From an uncultured Pseudomonadales bacterium (GTDB lineage: Bacteria; Pseudomonadota; Gammaproteobacteria; Pseudomonadales; Pseudohongiellaceae), in NCBI GenBank assembly GCA_943842505.1, contig CALTDI010000010.1, positions 62,001-126,000 on the forward strand: 64,000 nucleotides of DNA. Direction: 5' to 3'. Below the pieces are notes generated by a model. That model was given only the letters and a program-made list of their open reading frames with translations. It was not told the DNA's origin and made no database searches. Position 1 is the first letter of the stretch, and each line of letters starts with the position of its first letter. Made by a program: the position numbers and the translations under genes. This document shows positions 39,835 through 48,995 of this stretch, piece by piece.

Positions 39835-39985
39835 AAGAAAGGTAAGAAGGGTAAGAAAGATAATAAAGGCATTAGAATTGCCTGTGCAGAAACAGGGCAA
39901 CCCAGTAGCAGCATTTTTATTCCATCTTTTCTAGAATAATTTGATATTGGCCAAAGGACGACAGGAGCTTCAGGGTACTCACCCG
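39808..39985 (-). ncRNA. Candidate minus-strand small RNA or orphan leader with intrinsic terminator
   Basis: No convincing gene here; minus strand carries hairpin TTGCCCTGTTTCTGCACAGGCAA, three tandem TTCTTACCC-type 9-mers and a GC-rich hairpin plus T7. The 5' end is a guess. Confidence 0.4.
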
Positions 39986-40062
39986 GGCACTAAATATTAT
40001 CTATTACCCTAGGTGCCCAGATTCAGAATATAAACCAATTTTACTTGGCGCGATTGCTGCTC

Positions 40063-41211
40063 CTATCTTGTTGATTCGGTATAGCTGGCCTCGGGCATTT
40101 CAGAGGGCAGGGATCTACTTAAAATCTCGGAGGCCTCTGTGCGGCGTGCGGGGTCTTCATTGAAAACCAATTCGAAGAAAGACAGTGTCGCGATTGCCGT
40201 TACCATCTGCTGTCGCCCGGGGTGCAGTGCCTTCTCGGTCGGCATCGTCTCGCAAACGGTCAAAACGGCAGAGTCCATATCTATTCCATCGGATTCGTCG
40301 CCCAGCGCTCTGAAGGCTGCACTCGGGTCTTCATCCATATTCGAGAGCACCGCGGTGCATCCCAAACCATCGGGATGCCGCATAAGTCTAAACCAGGGCT
40401 CGGAGATGGAGCCAAAACCTAAATGGGTGCCACCTTCAATTTTCAACAGTATGCTGTTGCGCACCCTAGAGGGAATTATCGCGGCGTTGGGCTCGAAGTT
40501 GATAAGCGCATCCAAGGTGCCGGCTATCATCATAAATGGGACATCGCTAGTCTCGTAGAACTCCCTGGTAAGTCCGGCAGTGGGGCCCGCAATCGAGACC
40601 GCTGCTTTTACTCTTTCGTCGCGAAGTCTGGGGTGATAGGTGGCAAGGGTGGTTGTAATGCCGCCCAGGGAATAGCCCATCAGGGCGATGCGCAAGGAAT
40701 CAATTTCACCGGCGAAGGGTTTGGCCTCGCCAGATAATTGCAGAACGGAATCGATTAGGAAGCTGACATCGGTGGGCTGATTCACCAGATCGTTGGCGTT
40801 GGGTCCGCCTGCGGTTCCGCCAGCTGTAAGCGGAAAGTTCGCGGCCACTACGACATAACCATAGCTAGCAAGTAATTCCGCGGTATATCCCAAGTCGGTG
40901 CGTTCCGACACGAAGCCATGGCTGTGAATAACCAGAGGGTAATTGCCGGCGCTATCCTGGGGGTACCAGATGCTGGTTGGAAAAGTTCTATTAGGCAGGC
41001 TCGGTGCATAGCCGTTCGCGGCTGTCTCGCGTGTCTCGTCGACGAATACCGTCTCTGCAATGGCGATAGTATACGGGCCCGGTGTTAGCCATTCTGCGCT
41101 TGCTGAATTCTCTGGCAGTGCCTCTGGCATGGTGGCCAGGAAAGTGACCTCGAACACGACCAGTATCAAGCCGATCAGCCCAATTATTCCTATAGCAAAT
41201 TTTCGAATCAT
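40063..41211 (-). CDS. Alpha/beta hydrolase (PAF-acetylhydrolase/dienelactone hydrolase-like), secreted
   Basis: N-terminal hydrophobic segment; NYPLVIHSHGFVSERTDLGYTAELLASYGYVVVAANFP; IALMGYSLGGITTTLATYH. Confidence 0.87.
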   Translation of the reverse strand: MIRKFAIGIIGLIGLILVVFEVTFLATMPEALPENSASAEWLTPGPYTIAIAETVFVDETRETAANGYAPSLPNRTFPTSIWYPQDSAGNYPLVIHSHGFVSERTDLGYTAELLASYGYVVVAANFPLTAGGTAGGPNANDLVNQPTDVSFLIDSVLQLSGEAKPFAGEIDSLRIALMGYSLGGITTTLATYHPRLRDERVKAAVSIAGPTAGLTREFYETSDVPFMMIAGTLDALINFEPNAAIIPSRVRNSILLKIEGGTHLGFGSISEPWFRLMRHPDGLGCTAVLSNMDEDPSAAFRALGDESDGIDMDSAVLTVCETMPTEKALHPGRQQMVTAIATLSFFELVFNEDPARRTEASEILSRSLPSEMPEASYTESTR

Positions 41212-41258
41212 AAGTACCTCTTCTATGCACGCGTGAAGGCGAGCAATGGAAATCTGTG

Positions 41259-41969
41259 TTAGTAGTCAGTCAGTAAGCTGTCGAAGTAGCTTGGCACTAT
41301 CTCGGAGGCCTTGCCAGTAATGTGTTCATCGAACCCGGACCCGGTTCGTTCGAGGTTGAGTTCTACCGTTCGGGCGCGTCGAATCTTTGCGGTCTGGTAG
41401 AAGCCGGAGGCTGGATAGACGTTACCGGACGTGCCTATCGCTACGAATAGGTCACAACTCTCCAATGCCTGATTGATCTTGTTCATATGAAAGGGCATTT
41501 CACCAAACCAAACGATATGTGGCCTTAAATTGCCAGGGGAGCGACAGCAGCGACAATGGGTGTCGAAGCCAATGTCCTCGTTGATATCGAATACAAGCTG
41601 AGAATTTAGACAGCGCATCTTGAGGAGCTCGCCGTGCATATGGAGTAAATTCTCGGATCCGGCGCGCTCGTGAAGATTGTCGATGTTCTGTGTGACTAGG
41701 AGAAACTCACCCTGGAATTCGTGCTCAAATTTGGCGAGATAACTGTGTGCAGCATTGGGTCTGATCTCATTGGAAAGCAGCTTACGCCGTCTCTGGTTAT
41801 AAAATTCATAGACCAGTTGCGGATTACGCTCGAATCCTTCCGGGGTGGCTACCTCGTCCACCGGGTGGTTTTCCCAGAGGCCGTCGGCGGCACGAAATGT
41901 CTGTATACCCGATTCGGCGGAGATGCCGGCTCCGGTAAGTACGACGATTGATTCAGGTTTCGATCCCAT
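41259..41969 (-). CDS. SIR2 family NAD-dependent protein deacylase
   Basis: [76 protein letters not shown]. Confidence 0.95.
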   Translation of the reverse strand: MGSKPESIVVLTGAGISAESGIQTFRAADGLWENHPVDEVATPEGFERNPQLVYEFYNQRRRKLLSNEIRPNAAHSYLAKFEHEFQGEFLLVTQNIDNLHERAGSENLLHMHGELLKMRCLNSQLVFDINEDIGFDTHCRCCRSPGNLRPHIVWFGEMPFHMNKINQALESCDLFVAIGTSGNVYPASGFYQTAKIRRARTVELNLERTGSGFDEHITGKASEIVPSYFDSLLTDY

Positions 41970-42156
41970 TGCTCAATAGTACCACGGAGAAAACTAACTC
42001 TACTCATTCCAATTTGACTTCCGTTAGCATCGGGGTCGCTCAGTATGCGTCTCTTCATCTCTACATCTCTGCGCTAGTGAATAGAATCGCAGCAGGTATA
42101 ATGGCTGTTAACTATCCTGAGTACCCAGATTCACAGCAATTTTGAGAGAGAGCACA

Positions 42157-42630
42157 ATGACCGCATTGAAATTAGGCAATATGGCGCCTGTATTTACTTT
42201 GTTGAACCAGGCTGAAGAGAAGGTTAGTTTAAAAGACTTCAGGGGCAAGTCTGCTGTTGTTTTGTATTTCTATCCGAAGGCGATGACGCCCGGTTGCACC
42301 GTTCAGGCCTGCGGTCTGCGTGATTCCAAGAAGGAGCTGGCAAAGCTGGGTGCGGTAGCTCTGGGAATAAGTCCCGATCCGGTAAAAAGATTGGCAAAGT
42401 TTGAAGAGAAAGAGAACCTCAATTTCGTTCTGCTGGCAGACGAAGATCACTCGGTTGCAGACAAGTATGGGGTCTGGGACTTGAAGAAATTCATGGGCCG
42501 CGAGTATATGGGGATAGTGCGTACCACTTTCATTATCGATAAGACTGGGCGCTTGGTACATATCATGGATAAGTTCAAGACCAAGACGCATCACGATGAT
42601 GTGCTGGAGTTGTTGAAGGACCTGCACTAG
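42157..42630 (+). CDS. bcp: Thioredoxin-dependent peroxiredoxin (Bcp type)
   Basis: LYFYPKAMTPGCTVQACGLRDSKKEL; GVWDLKKFMGREYMGIVRTTFIIDKTG. Confidence 0.93.
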   Translation: MTALKLGNMAPVFTLLNQAEEKVSLKDFRGKSAVVLYFYPKAMTPGCTVQACGLRDSKKELAKLGAVALGISPDPVKRLAKFEEKENLNFVLLADEDHSVADKYGVWDLKKFMGREYMGIVRTTFIIDKTGRLVHIMDKFKTKTHHDDVLELLKDLH

Positions 42631-42637
42631 GCGCCGC

Positions 42638-43417
42638 TTGATGGAGCTACATTACCGACAATATTCCGAAGCTGGCCCGCCCCTGCTGATTTTGCATGGG
42701 CTGTTCGGCAGTCTTGGCAACTGGGGATGGCATAGTAAGCAGCTCGCTGAGAGCTTCTCCGTCTATGGAGTGGATCTGCGTAATCATGGTGATTCGCCTC
42801 ACTCGGAACGACTCGATTATCAAGTCATGGCCGAAGATGTGCGTCAGTTGATAGAGCGCCTGGGCTTGGATTCATGTTCTATCATTGGTCATTCCATGGG
42901 CGGCAAGGTGGCTATGCAACTTGCCCTAAGTTACCCCGATCTGCTTGAGAAACTGGTCGTGGTTGATATTGCGCCGGTAGCTTATCCGGAAGGTGCAGAC
43001 AACCATATGAATGTGTTGGCGGCTATGGATGCGGTTAGAATTGACGACGTGAAGAGCAGGACAGAGGCTGAAGTGACTCTCAAGGAATTCATTCCAGAGG
43101 AGGCAATACGCAAATTTATACTGACAAATTTGATAAGCAGCGGACAGGGTCTGTTCGAGTGGCGGATTAACAAGGATGCTATCAGGAAGAATTATCCGGC
43201 GCTGCGCGCGGCAGTAGTGAGCGAGAAGAGTTTTGACAAGCCCGTACTGTTCGTTAAGGGCGGTGCATCTAACTATATTCAGGCCGAACATGAGGAGGCC
43301 ATTAATGCGCTATTTCCCAATGCCTCCGTTAAGGTCGTCTTGGGGGCGGGGCACTGGCTTCATGCGGAGCAGCCCCAGGCACTACAGAAACTATTGATGA
43401 ACTTCCTGCTGGCTTGA
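42638..43417 (+). CDS. Alpha/beta hydrolase (YbfF-like esterase)
   Basis: LLILHGLFGSLGNWGWHSKQLAESFSVYGVDLRNHGDSPHS; IIGHSMGGKVAMQLA; LGAGHWLHAEQP. Confidence 0.93.
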   Translation: MMELHYRQYSEAGPPLLILHGLFGSLGNWGWHSKQLAESFSVYGVDLRNHGDSPHSERLDYQVMAEDVRQLIERLGLDSCSIIGHSMGGKVAMQLALSYPDLLEKLVVVDIAPVAYPEGADNHMNVLAAMDAVRIDDVKSRTEAEVTLKEFIPEEAIRKFILTNLISSGQGLFEWRINKDAIRKNYPALRAAVVSEKSFDKPVLFVKGGASNYIQAEHEEAINALFPNASVKVVLGAGHWLHAEQPQALQKLLMNFLLA

Positions 43418-43453
43418 TGAATAGCGGCGTGAAAATTTACTAAAGGAAATGAT

Positions 43454-44194
43454 GTGACAGTACTCAGTGTCAATGTAAACAAGATCGCCTTGCTGCGAAA
43501 TTCCCGCGGCAGGGACTTTCCTTCCGTGCTCGGATTCAGCGAGCAACTAATCGACCTGGGAGTAAGGGGTATTACGGTACACCCGAGACCCGACGAGCGT
43601 CATGTTACACGCCGCGATGTCTATGAGCTTAGCGAGATGCTAAAAGACAAACCGCAGGTGGAGTTCAATATAGAAGGTTATCCGTCTGCAGATTTTATCA
43701 AGATGGTGCTGCAGGTGTGCCCGGATCAATGCACCCTGGTGCCTGATTCGCCTGATCAGCTCACCTCGGACCATGGCTGGGATCTTGTCGAAAATCGAGC
43801 GACCTTGCTCAGGGTGCTGAGCGAACTGCGTGAGAAGGATATTCGTAGCAGCCTCTTTCTCGATCCGGATCCCCAAATGCTGGAGCAGGTGCCTAGCGTT
43901 GGAGCAGATAGAATCGAGCTGTATACAGAGGACTATGCGAGTCATTTTGCAAGCTCTGAGCAAGATGCAGTCTTTGAGCGTTATCGAATAACGGCGCAAA
44001 GAGCGGAACAATTAGGCATAGGCCTCAACGCGGGGCACGATCTGGACCTGCAGAATCTGCCTAAATTTCTGGAGATTCCGAATATTCTGGAAGTGTCCAT
44101 CGGTCATGCATTGATAGTGGAGTCTCTGCAACTGGGCGTTGCCGAGGTGATTTCCCGGTATTTGGCTATCGTAGATGGCTCAGGGATAAAGTAA
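43454..44194 (+). CDS. pdxJ: Pyridoxine 5'-phosphate synthase
   Basis: LSVNVNKIALLRNSRGRDFPS...GVRGITVHPRPDERHVTRRDVYEL; FNIEGYPSADFIKMV; LNAGHDLDLQNL. Confidence 0.94.
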   Translation: MTVLSVNVNKIALLRNSRGRDFPSVLGFSEQLIDLGVRGITVHPRPDERHVTRRDVYELSEMLKDKPQVEFNIEGYPSADFIKMVLQVCPDQCTLVPDSPDQLTSDHGWDLVENRATLLRVLSELREKDIRSSLFLDPDPQMLEQVPSVGADRIELYTEDYASHFASSEQDAVFERYRITAQRAEQLGIGLNAGHDLDLQNLPKFLEIPNILEVSIGHALIVESLQLGVAEVISRYLAIVDGSGIK

Positions 44195-44298
44195 AAATAG
44201 AGTAAAGATAGAGTAAGGCGCAGCCTAAGATCCCCCGTATTAAGTTAGGGTTCAGCCCCCCGCGCCTATACTGCTAGTTCAAGATCGAGTTCACTCAC

Positions 44299-45144
44299 TT
44301 GGGAGTAGCCATCATGACTAGAAGTATGACGAGCAGACAACTAAACCTACTAGGTATTCCCCGTTGCTTCACCATTCTGGCGGCGCTGCTTCTATTGGCG
44401 CCAGGCACCGTCTTTGCGACACATTTCGAACTCTCACGCCTGGCCAGTCAGATTGAGTTAATTAGTGGTCAGCTTGCTGCCGACCTTCGCTATACGCGTA
44501 ACTATGGATCCGTGCGTCAACGTGCGGTGACGCTTAGCAGGGAAGCCTCGCAGCTAGTGGATACGCTGCGCAGGAATCGTAGCGGTTCTCGCGTTCGCTT
44601 GCAGTTCAAAGACGTGAGGCGCGGCTATGAAAAGCTAGAGCAGGCTTTTTTTAGAGCAGATAGGCGCGATCATGTGCCGCAGCTGTATCGAGAAATAAAT
44701 CTGTTAAGCAGCCTCTTTGGCAATCTCAGCGATGAGTTCTATTATGCCGGGCTGGGGCCGCGGGGTAATGGCTCTGAATATGGCAGTGTGCGTTCAGGCA
44801 GGGTCATTATAGGCTCGCGTAACTACGGCTACGGCCGCAATGCTTCTCGCGCTAGAGGCCCCATAGTGCCCCGCAGAGAGCGCGCGGTGCCGCCGGTTTT
44901 TCGTGGTCATAGTGCTCTTGCTCCTGGCTGGCAGGGAGGCAGGGGTGGCCGTCAAGATCGGGGCACAGATGACCGAAGCAGGCTCAATCACGGGTCTCGC
45001 GGCGCGCCCAAGTTCGATCATAGCAGCCCGGTCCTGGAAAGGCAGGGGCGGCAGAACAGAGAAAGGCGCGATCTCGAAAGCCAGGCTAGACAGAATCGGT
45101 CTCCTGTCACCGCGCGTCAATCTGCAAGAGGCGATAGAGGCTAA
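44299..45144 (+). CDS. Secreted hypothetical protein with Arg/Gly-rich tail
   Basis: Signal-like FTILAALLLLAPGTVFAT; basic low-complexity C-terminus GGRGGRQDRGTDDRSRLNHGSRG...; 281 aa. Confidence 0.65.
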   Translation: MGVAIMTRSMTSRQLNLLGIPRCFTILAALLLLAPGTVFATHFELSRLASQIELISGQLAADLRYTRNYGSVRQRAVTLSREASQLVDTLRRNRSGSRVRLQFKDVRRGYEKLEQAFFRADRRDHVPQLYREINLLSSLFGNLSDEFYYAGLGPRGNGSEYGSVRSGRVIIGSRNYGYGRNASRARGPIVPRRERAVPPVFRGHSALAPGWQGGRGGRQDRGTDDRSRLNHGSRGAPKFDHSSPVLERQGRQNRERRDLESQARQNRSPVTARQSARGDRG

Positions 45145-45317
45145 AGAGATAATAGAGAGCAGAGAATTCGTAGTGGCCGTGTTACCCAGTCGGAGACCGG
45201 GCGCCGTAATCACTACGAGTGAGCGGCGGTGTGCTTGCCCGCTGTATTTGCTCCTCAGTCCAGCCGGTTACTCTTGGGTATCATGCTATAAAGATTGTAG
45301 TAATCTTTGATAAAATA

Positions 45318-45348
45318 GGGTCAGGTGTAATTCATATGGTTCTGACCC
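45318..45348. repeat. REP-like palindrome
   Basis: GGGTCAG-gtgtaattcatatggtt-CTGACCC, 7-bp perfect inverted repeat in an intergenic gap. Confidence 0.4.
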
Positions 45349-45405
45349 GAACGCGTATGCTTTATATGTACTATAAAGACATCATCGATTAAACTGCGAT
45401 CTCCC

Positions 45406-46743
45406 TTGAGGTTGCCGCACAGTGATCCTCATAGTCTCCTTCCGCATTTAAGAACTGGAATAAGATTGAACGAGATTCGACCCCATGATCGTTTCTACTA
45501 TGGTTACTGGATCGTATTTGCGGGATTCATCACGCAATTCGTTGCCGTGGGCATGTCTAACTATGTAGTAGGCTCCTTCCTCATTCCCATGACGGAGGAA
45601 TTTGGCTGGACGCGTGCCGAATTCAGTCTTTCCAGATCCATAGGTCAGGTAGTTCTTGCCAGCACCGGATTTGTCATTGGTTCTTATATAGATCGCTATG
45701 GTGGGCGCCGCTTTATTATTGCGGGTGCGCTCATTCTTGCCAGTGCTACCTATAGTCTTGGAAGCATAACGACTCTGGGCCAGTGGCTGTTATTGAATGG
45801 ACTGATGCTTACCGCGGGCGCTGCTATGATTGGAAATCTGGTTGTAAATGTCACTCTGGGTAAATGGTTTGTAGAGCGCCGCGGCAGGGCGGTCGCAGTG
45901 GCCGGAATGGGCATCTCCCTGTCGGGCATCCTACTGCCGTTGCTGTCGACATGGTTGGTGGATGAATTTGGTTGGCGCTACTCCTGGAGGCTATTGGGGA
46001 TTGCTGCAGGCTTGCTCACGCTCCCCATGGCACTAATCGTGCGCCGCAGCCCGGAAGATCACGGCCTGCACCCAGACGGGAAAACCGAACTGCAGATGGC
46101 AGAGGGCCACGGCGAGGCGGCGAAAGCCGATTTTGAAAATTCAATGACACGGGCGCAGGCGATGCGCACCTCCAGTTTCTATTTCCTGGTATTAGCCTTC
46201 GGTCTATTTCAAATTTCTATTACGGTTATGTTGATTCAGACTATTCCGCTGATGACCGATGCCGGCTATTCGAGGCTGATAGCCTCATCGATGATTTCCC
46301 TGGCCTCGGTGCCCGCTTTCCTGAGCAAGCCGTTCTGGGGTATTCTTATCGATAGATATAGTCCAAGGAAGCTTGCCGCCCTAGGTGCGGCAGTTACCGG
46401 CAGCTCGGTGATGGTCATTGTTCTCAGCGTCGCGAATCGGATGGATCTGTTGGTCTACGCGGGTTTTTTTATGATGGGGATAGGGTGGGGCGGACTGTTG
46501 CCGTTGCAGGAAGTTATTTGGGCTACCTTCTTCGGGCGTCGCTATCTCGGTTCGGTAAGATCTACCGCGATGCCTTTTACCTTCGGCATGTCCGCCTTGG
46601 GCCCTGTGTTAGTCGCCTACTATTATGATCTGGTGGGTAATTACGATCTTGCCTTGTTGGTGATTGCCTTGTGTAATATTGCCTCTGCGGTCATGCTGTT
46701 CCGCATGAAAAATACGCCGCGCGCTAGCAAATCTAAAAAATAA
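45406..46743 (+). CDS. MFS transporter (monocarboxylate/oxalate-formate antiporter-like)
   Basis: FYYGYWIVFAGFITQFVAVGMSNYVVGSFLIPMTEEFGWTRAEFSLSRSIGQVVLASTGFVIGSYIDRYGGRRFI. Confidence 0.9.
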   Translation: MRLPHSDPHSLLPHLRTGIRLNEIRPHDRFYYGYWIVFAGFITQFVAVGMSNYVVGSFLIPMTEEFGWTRAEFSLSRSIGQVVLASTGFVIGSYIDRYGGRRFIIAGALILASATYSLGSITTLGQWLLLNGLMLTAGAAMIGNLVVNVTLGKWFVERRGRAVAVAGMGISLSGILLPLLSTWLVDEFGWRYSWRLLGIAAGLLTLPMALIVRRSPEDHGLHPDGKTELQMAEGHGEAAKADFENSMTRAQAMRTSSFYFLVLAFGLFQISITVMLIQTIPLMTDAGYSRLIASSMISLASVPAFLSKPFWGILIDRYSPRKLAALGAAVTGSSVMVIVLSVANRMDLLVYAGFFMMGIGWGGLLPLQEVIWATFFGRRYLGSVRSTAMPFTFGMSALGPVLVAYYYDLVGNYDLALLVIALCNIASAVMLFRMKNTPRASKSKK

Positions 46744-46816
46744 GCAGTTTGCAGTTACTGTGACGCTGCACATGAGCTAACACGGCAGAAAGCCCCCAAT
46801 TAACCCCATTTAAATA

Positions 46817-46857
46817 TGTGACGCCCTTCACAGTTTTCTCTTTGAAGCGCCTATAAT
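46817..46857 (+). promoter_or_regulatory. Candidate class-II CRP/Vfr-type promoter upstream of GNAT gene
   Basis: TGTGA-CGCCCT-TCACA (46817-46832) with TATAAT at 46852-46857; site centre about -40 from the predicted start. Confidence 0.6.
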
Positions 46858-46946
46858 TCAGTGTTCTGGATGAGAATGAAATATTCAGGGAGGCGTTCCT
46901 GATTAGCAAGCATAGACCAATTCGCTTTTTGCTCGCTTAACTAGAG

Positions 46947-46968
46947 TTAACTTAACTTAACTTAACTT
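46947..46968. repeat. Pentanucleotide tandem repeat (TTAAC) about 4.4 copies
   Basis: ttaacttaacttaacttaactt between promoter and start of the GNAT gene. Confidence 0.85.
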
Positions 46969-47008
46969 GGTACGCCGAAGAGTCTACGTTTCGATTGGAT
47001 CGACAAAG

Positions 47009-47401
47009 ATGTTTCAGGAATTGCAGTGTGGCATGCCAGACGTCAAAGTAACCAAGCCCAATGGTTTGGCGCCTAGTCTGTTTTTCCATGTTTACAGTGG
47101 AGGCAATGCTATAGGCTTCGCTCAGTTGAGTTCCCGTGCTGCAAATAACTATCGAAGATCGCTTACTCACGATGACGCGCCTGGTATTAGCTACTGTCTT
47201 AAAATTATTGAGGTTAGCCAGAACTACCGCAATAAGGGAATTGGGTCTGCTCTTTTGGATCAGGTTATCGATTTCTGTAAAGATGAGCGTGTTGCTTCTA
47301 TCTATGGTGAGGCAAAGGGCGACTCTGCCGAGCTGCGTCGCTGGTACGAAGGCAAGGGCTTCGAACTGGATAGTGTCGACAATATCCAACTGTCCTTCTA
47401 G
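47009..47401 (+). CDS. GNAT family N-acetyltransferase
   Basis: ISYCLKIIEVSQNYRNKGIGSALLDQVIDFCKDERVASIYGEAKGDSAELRRWYEGKGFEL; ATG at 47009, longer TTG ORF from 46967. Confidence 0.85.
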   Translation: MFQELQCGMPDVKVTKPNGLAPSLFFHVYSGGNAIGFAQLSSRAANNYRRSLTHDDAPGISYCLKIIEVSQNYRNKGIGSALLDQVIDFCKDERVASIYGEAKGDSAELRRWYEGKGFELDSVDNIQLSF

Positions 47402-47473
47402 AGAGCATTCTTAGGCTTCGCCTTACTCGGTGCTATCTCGCACTACTCAATTTCAAACGCTTGTTCTTACGTT

Positions 47474-48109
47474 TTACAGTAGGCGGTCAAGCTGCGGCTT
47501 TAGTATGGGCCAGACATTGTCGAGGATCATGAGTTGAGCCTCGGCGCGAGGATGGATGCCGTCGTTTTGCATGAGTTCCGGTTGCTGTGGAATACCCTCT
47601 ATGAGAAATGGCACCAGAGGAAGTGATTTCTTCTTGGCCAGATCTGCATAGGTGTTGAAGAAGGGCAGGGTGTAGCGGGGGCCATAGTTTGGCGGAATCT
47701 GGATGCCAGTGAGAATCACCTGTGCGCCGGCAGATTGGGCCAGGTCTATCATCTCGGCGAGATTCGCTCGCATAAGATTCACAGGCAAGCCGCGCAGGCC
47801 ATCATTGCCACCTAGTTCCAAGATCATTATATCTGGCTCGTAACTGTCCAGCATCGCCGGCAGCCTGGCGAGACCGCCGGTTGTGGTTTCACCACTGACA
47901 CTGCCGTTGATGACCTCTACCGCGAGTTGTTCCGCGTCTAGCCTGATCTGTAAGAGATTGACCCAGCCTTGATCTTCCTCGATGCCATAGGACGCGCTGA
48001 GGCTATCTCCATAGACCAGGAGGCTTAGCTTGTCTTCAGCTGCCCAGCCGCTCACATTGAGCGCGCAGCTCAGGCAAAAAACGCATAGTCGAATTAAAAG
48101 GGGTCTCAT
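47474..48109 (-). CDS. tesA: Multifunctional acyl-CoA thioesterase I / arylesterase (GDSL/SGNH)
   Basis: LLVYGDSLSASYGIEEDQGWVNLLQIRL; LELGGNDGLRGLPV; NDGIHPRAEAQLMILDNVWPIL; divergent from ybbA. Confidence 0.94.
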   Translation of the reverse strand: MRPLLIRLCVFCLSCALNVSGWAAEDKLSLLVYGDSLSASYGIEEDQGWVNLLQIRLDAEQLAVEVINGSVSGETTTGGLARLPAMLDSYEPDIMILELGGNDGLRGLPVNLMRANLAEMIDLAQSAGAQVILTGIQIPPNYGPRYTLPFFNTYADLAKKKSLPLVPFLIEGIPQQPELMQNDGIHPRAEAQLMILDNVWPILKPQLDRLL

Positions 48110-48293
48110 CGCATCAAAAGCATAAGTGGTGGAATAATATGGTAAACCAGTAGTGTCTCACTGACGTAGAATACGTGAGCGATCTGGTTAAGCCTGTATT
48201 CTATAGAGACGATTGCCTATTGCAATCCATACTGACCAAGCAAAGTAGACTATAATCGCTACATTCGTAGTAACTGCAAGAGATCCTGAGCAA

Positions 48294-48995
48294 ATGATTC
48301 GTATTGAAAACCTAACCAAGAGCGTGGATACCAGCGAGGGTCTGCTGACTATTCTGAATTCCGTTAGTCTGAATATTGAGGAAGGGCAGGCAGTGGCCAT
48401 CGTCGGTGCCTCCGGTTCGGGTAAGTCGACGCTTTTAGGTCTTATGGCCGGGCTCGATAAGGCTACATCCGGCGATGTTGTATTGGACGGGCACAGTCTC
48501 AATGCAATGGATGAGGAGCAGCGTGCCATATTGCGAGGCAAGCTGGTCGGATTCGTCTTTCAATCATTTCAGTTGCTGCCCAGTCTGACTGCACTGGAAA
48601 ACGTGATGTTGCCCATCGAGTTAAAAGGCGACTCGGCTGCGAACGAGAAGGCAAAGAATCTGCTGGTAAGGGTTGGGCTTGAGGAGCGCGGTCATCATTA
48701 TCCGAATCAGCTATCGGGCGGGGAACAGCAGCGAGTGGCTATTGCTAGAGCGTTCGCTACCGAGGCGCGTATTTTGTTTGCCGATGAGCCTACGGGCAAT
48801 CTCGATACCGCGACAGGAGCAAAGATTGTCGAACTGCTATTCGACCTGAATCGTGAATTCTCTACGACGCTGGTGCTAGTAACACATGATGAGCGACTCG
48901 CGCAGCAGTGTGATCGCATCGTCAGGCTGGTCGCCGGCGAAGTGGTGAGCGATGAAGAAACTAGCGCCAGGCAAGGAGAAGTAGCGAGTGTCTGA
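48294..48995 (+). CDS. ybbA: ABC transporter ATP-binding protein (YbbA-like)
   Basis: IVGASGSGKSTLLGLMAGLD; LSGGEQQRVAIARAFATEARILFADEPTGNLD. Confidence 0.94.
   Translation: MIRIENLTKSVDTSEGLLTILNSVSLNIEEGQAVAIVGASGSGKSTLLGLMAGLDKATSGDVVLDGHSLNAMDEEQRAILRGKLVGFVFQSFQLLPSLTALENVMLPIELKGDSAANEKAKNLLVRVGLEERGHHYPNQLSGGEQQRVAIARAFATEARILFADEPTGNLDTATGAKIVELLFDLNREFSTTLVLVTHDERLAQQCDRIVRLVAGEVVSDEETSARQGEVASV

Noticed and set aside
39639-39914. Minus-strand 91-aa ORF MLLLGCPVSAQAILMPLLSFLPFLPFLP...
   Set aside because: Runs through an intrinsic terminator and into the thioesterase gene antisense; treated as part of a possible leader/sRNA, not a protein gene.
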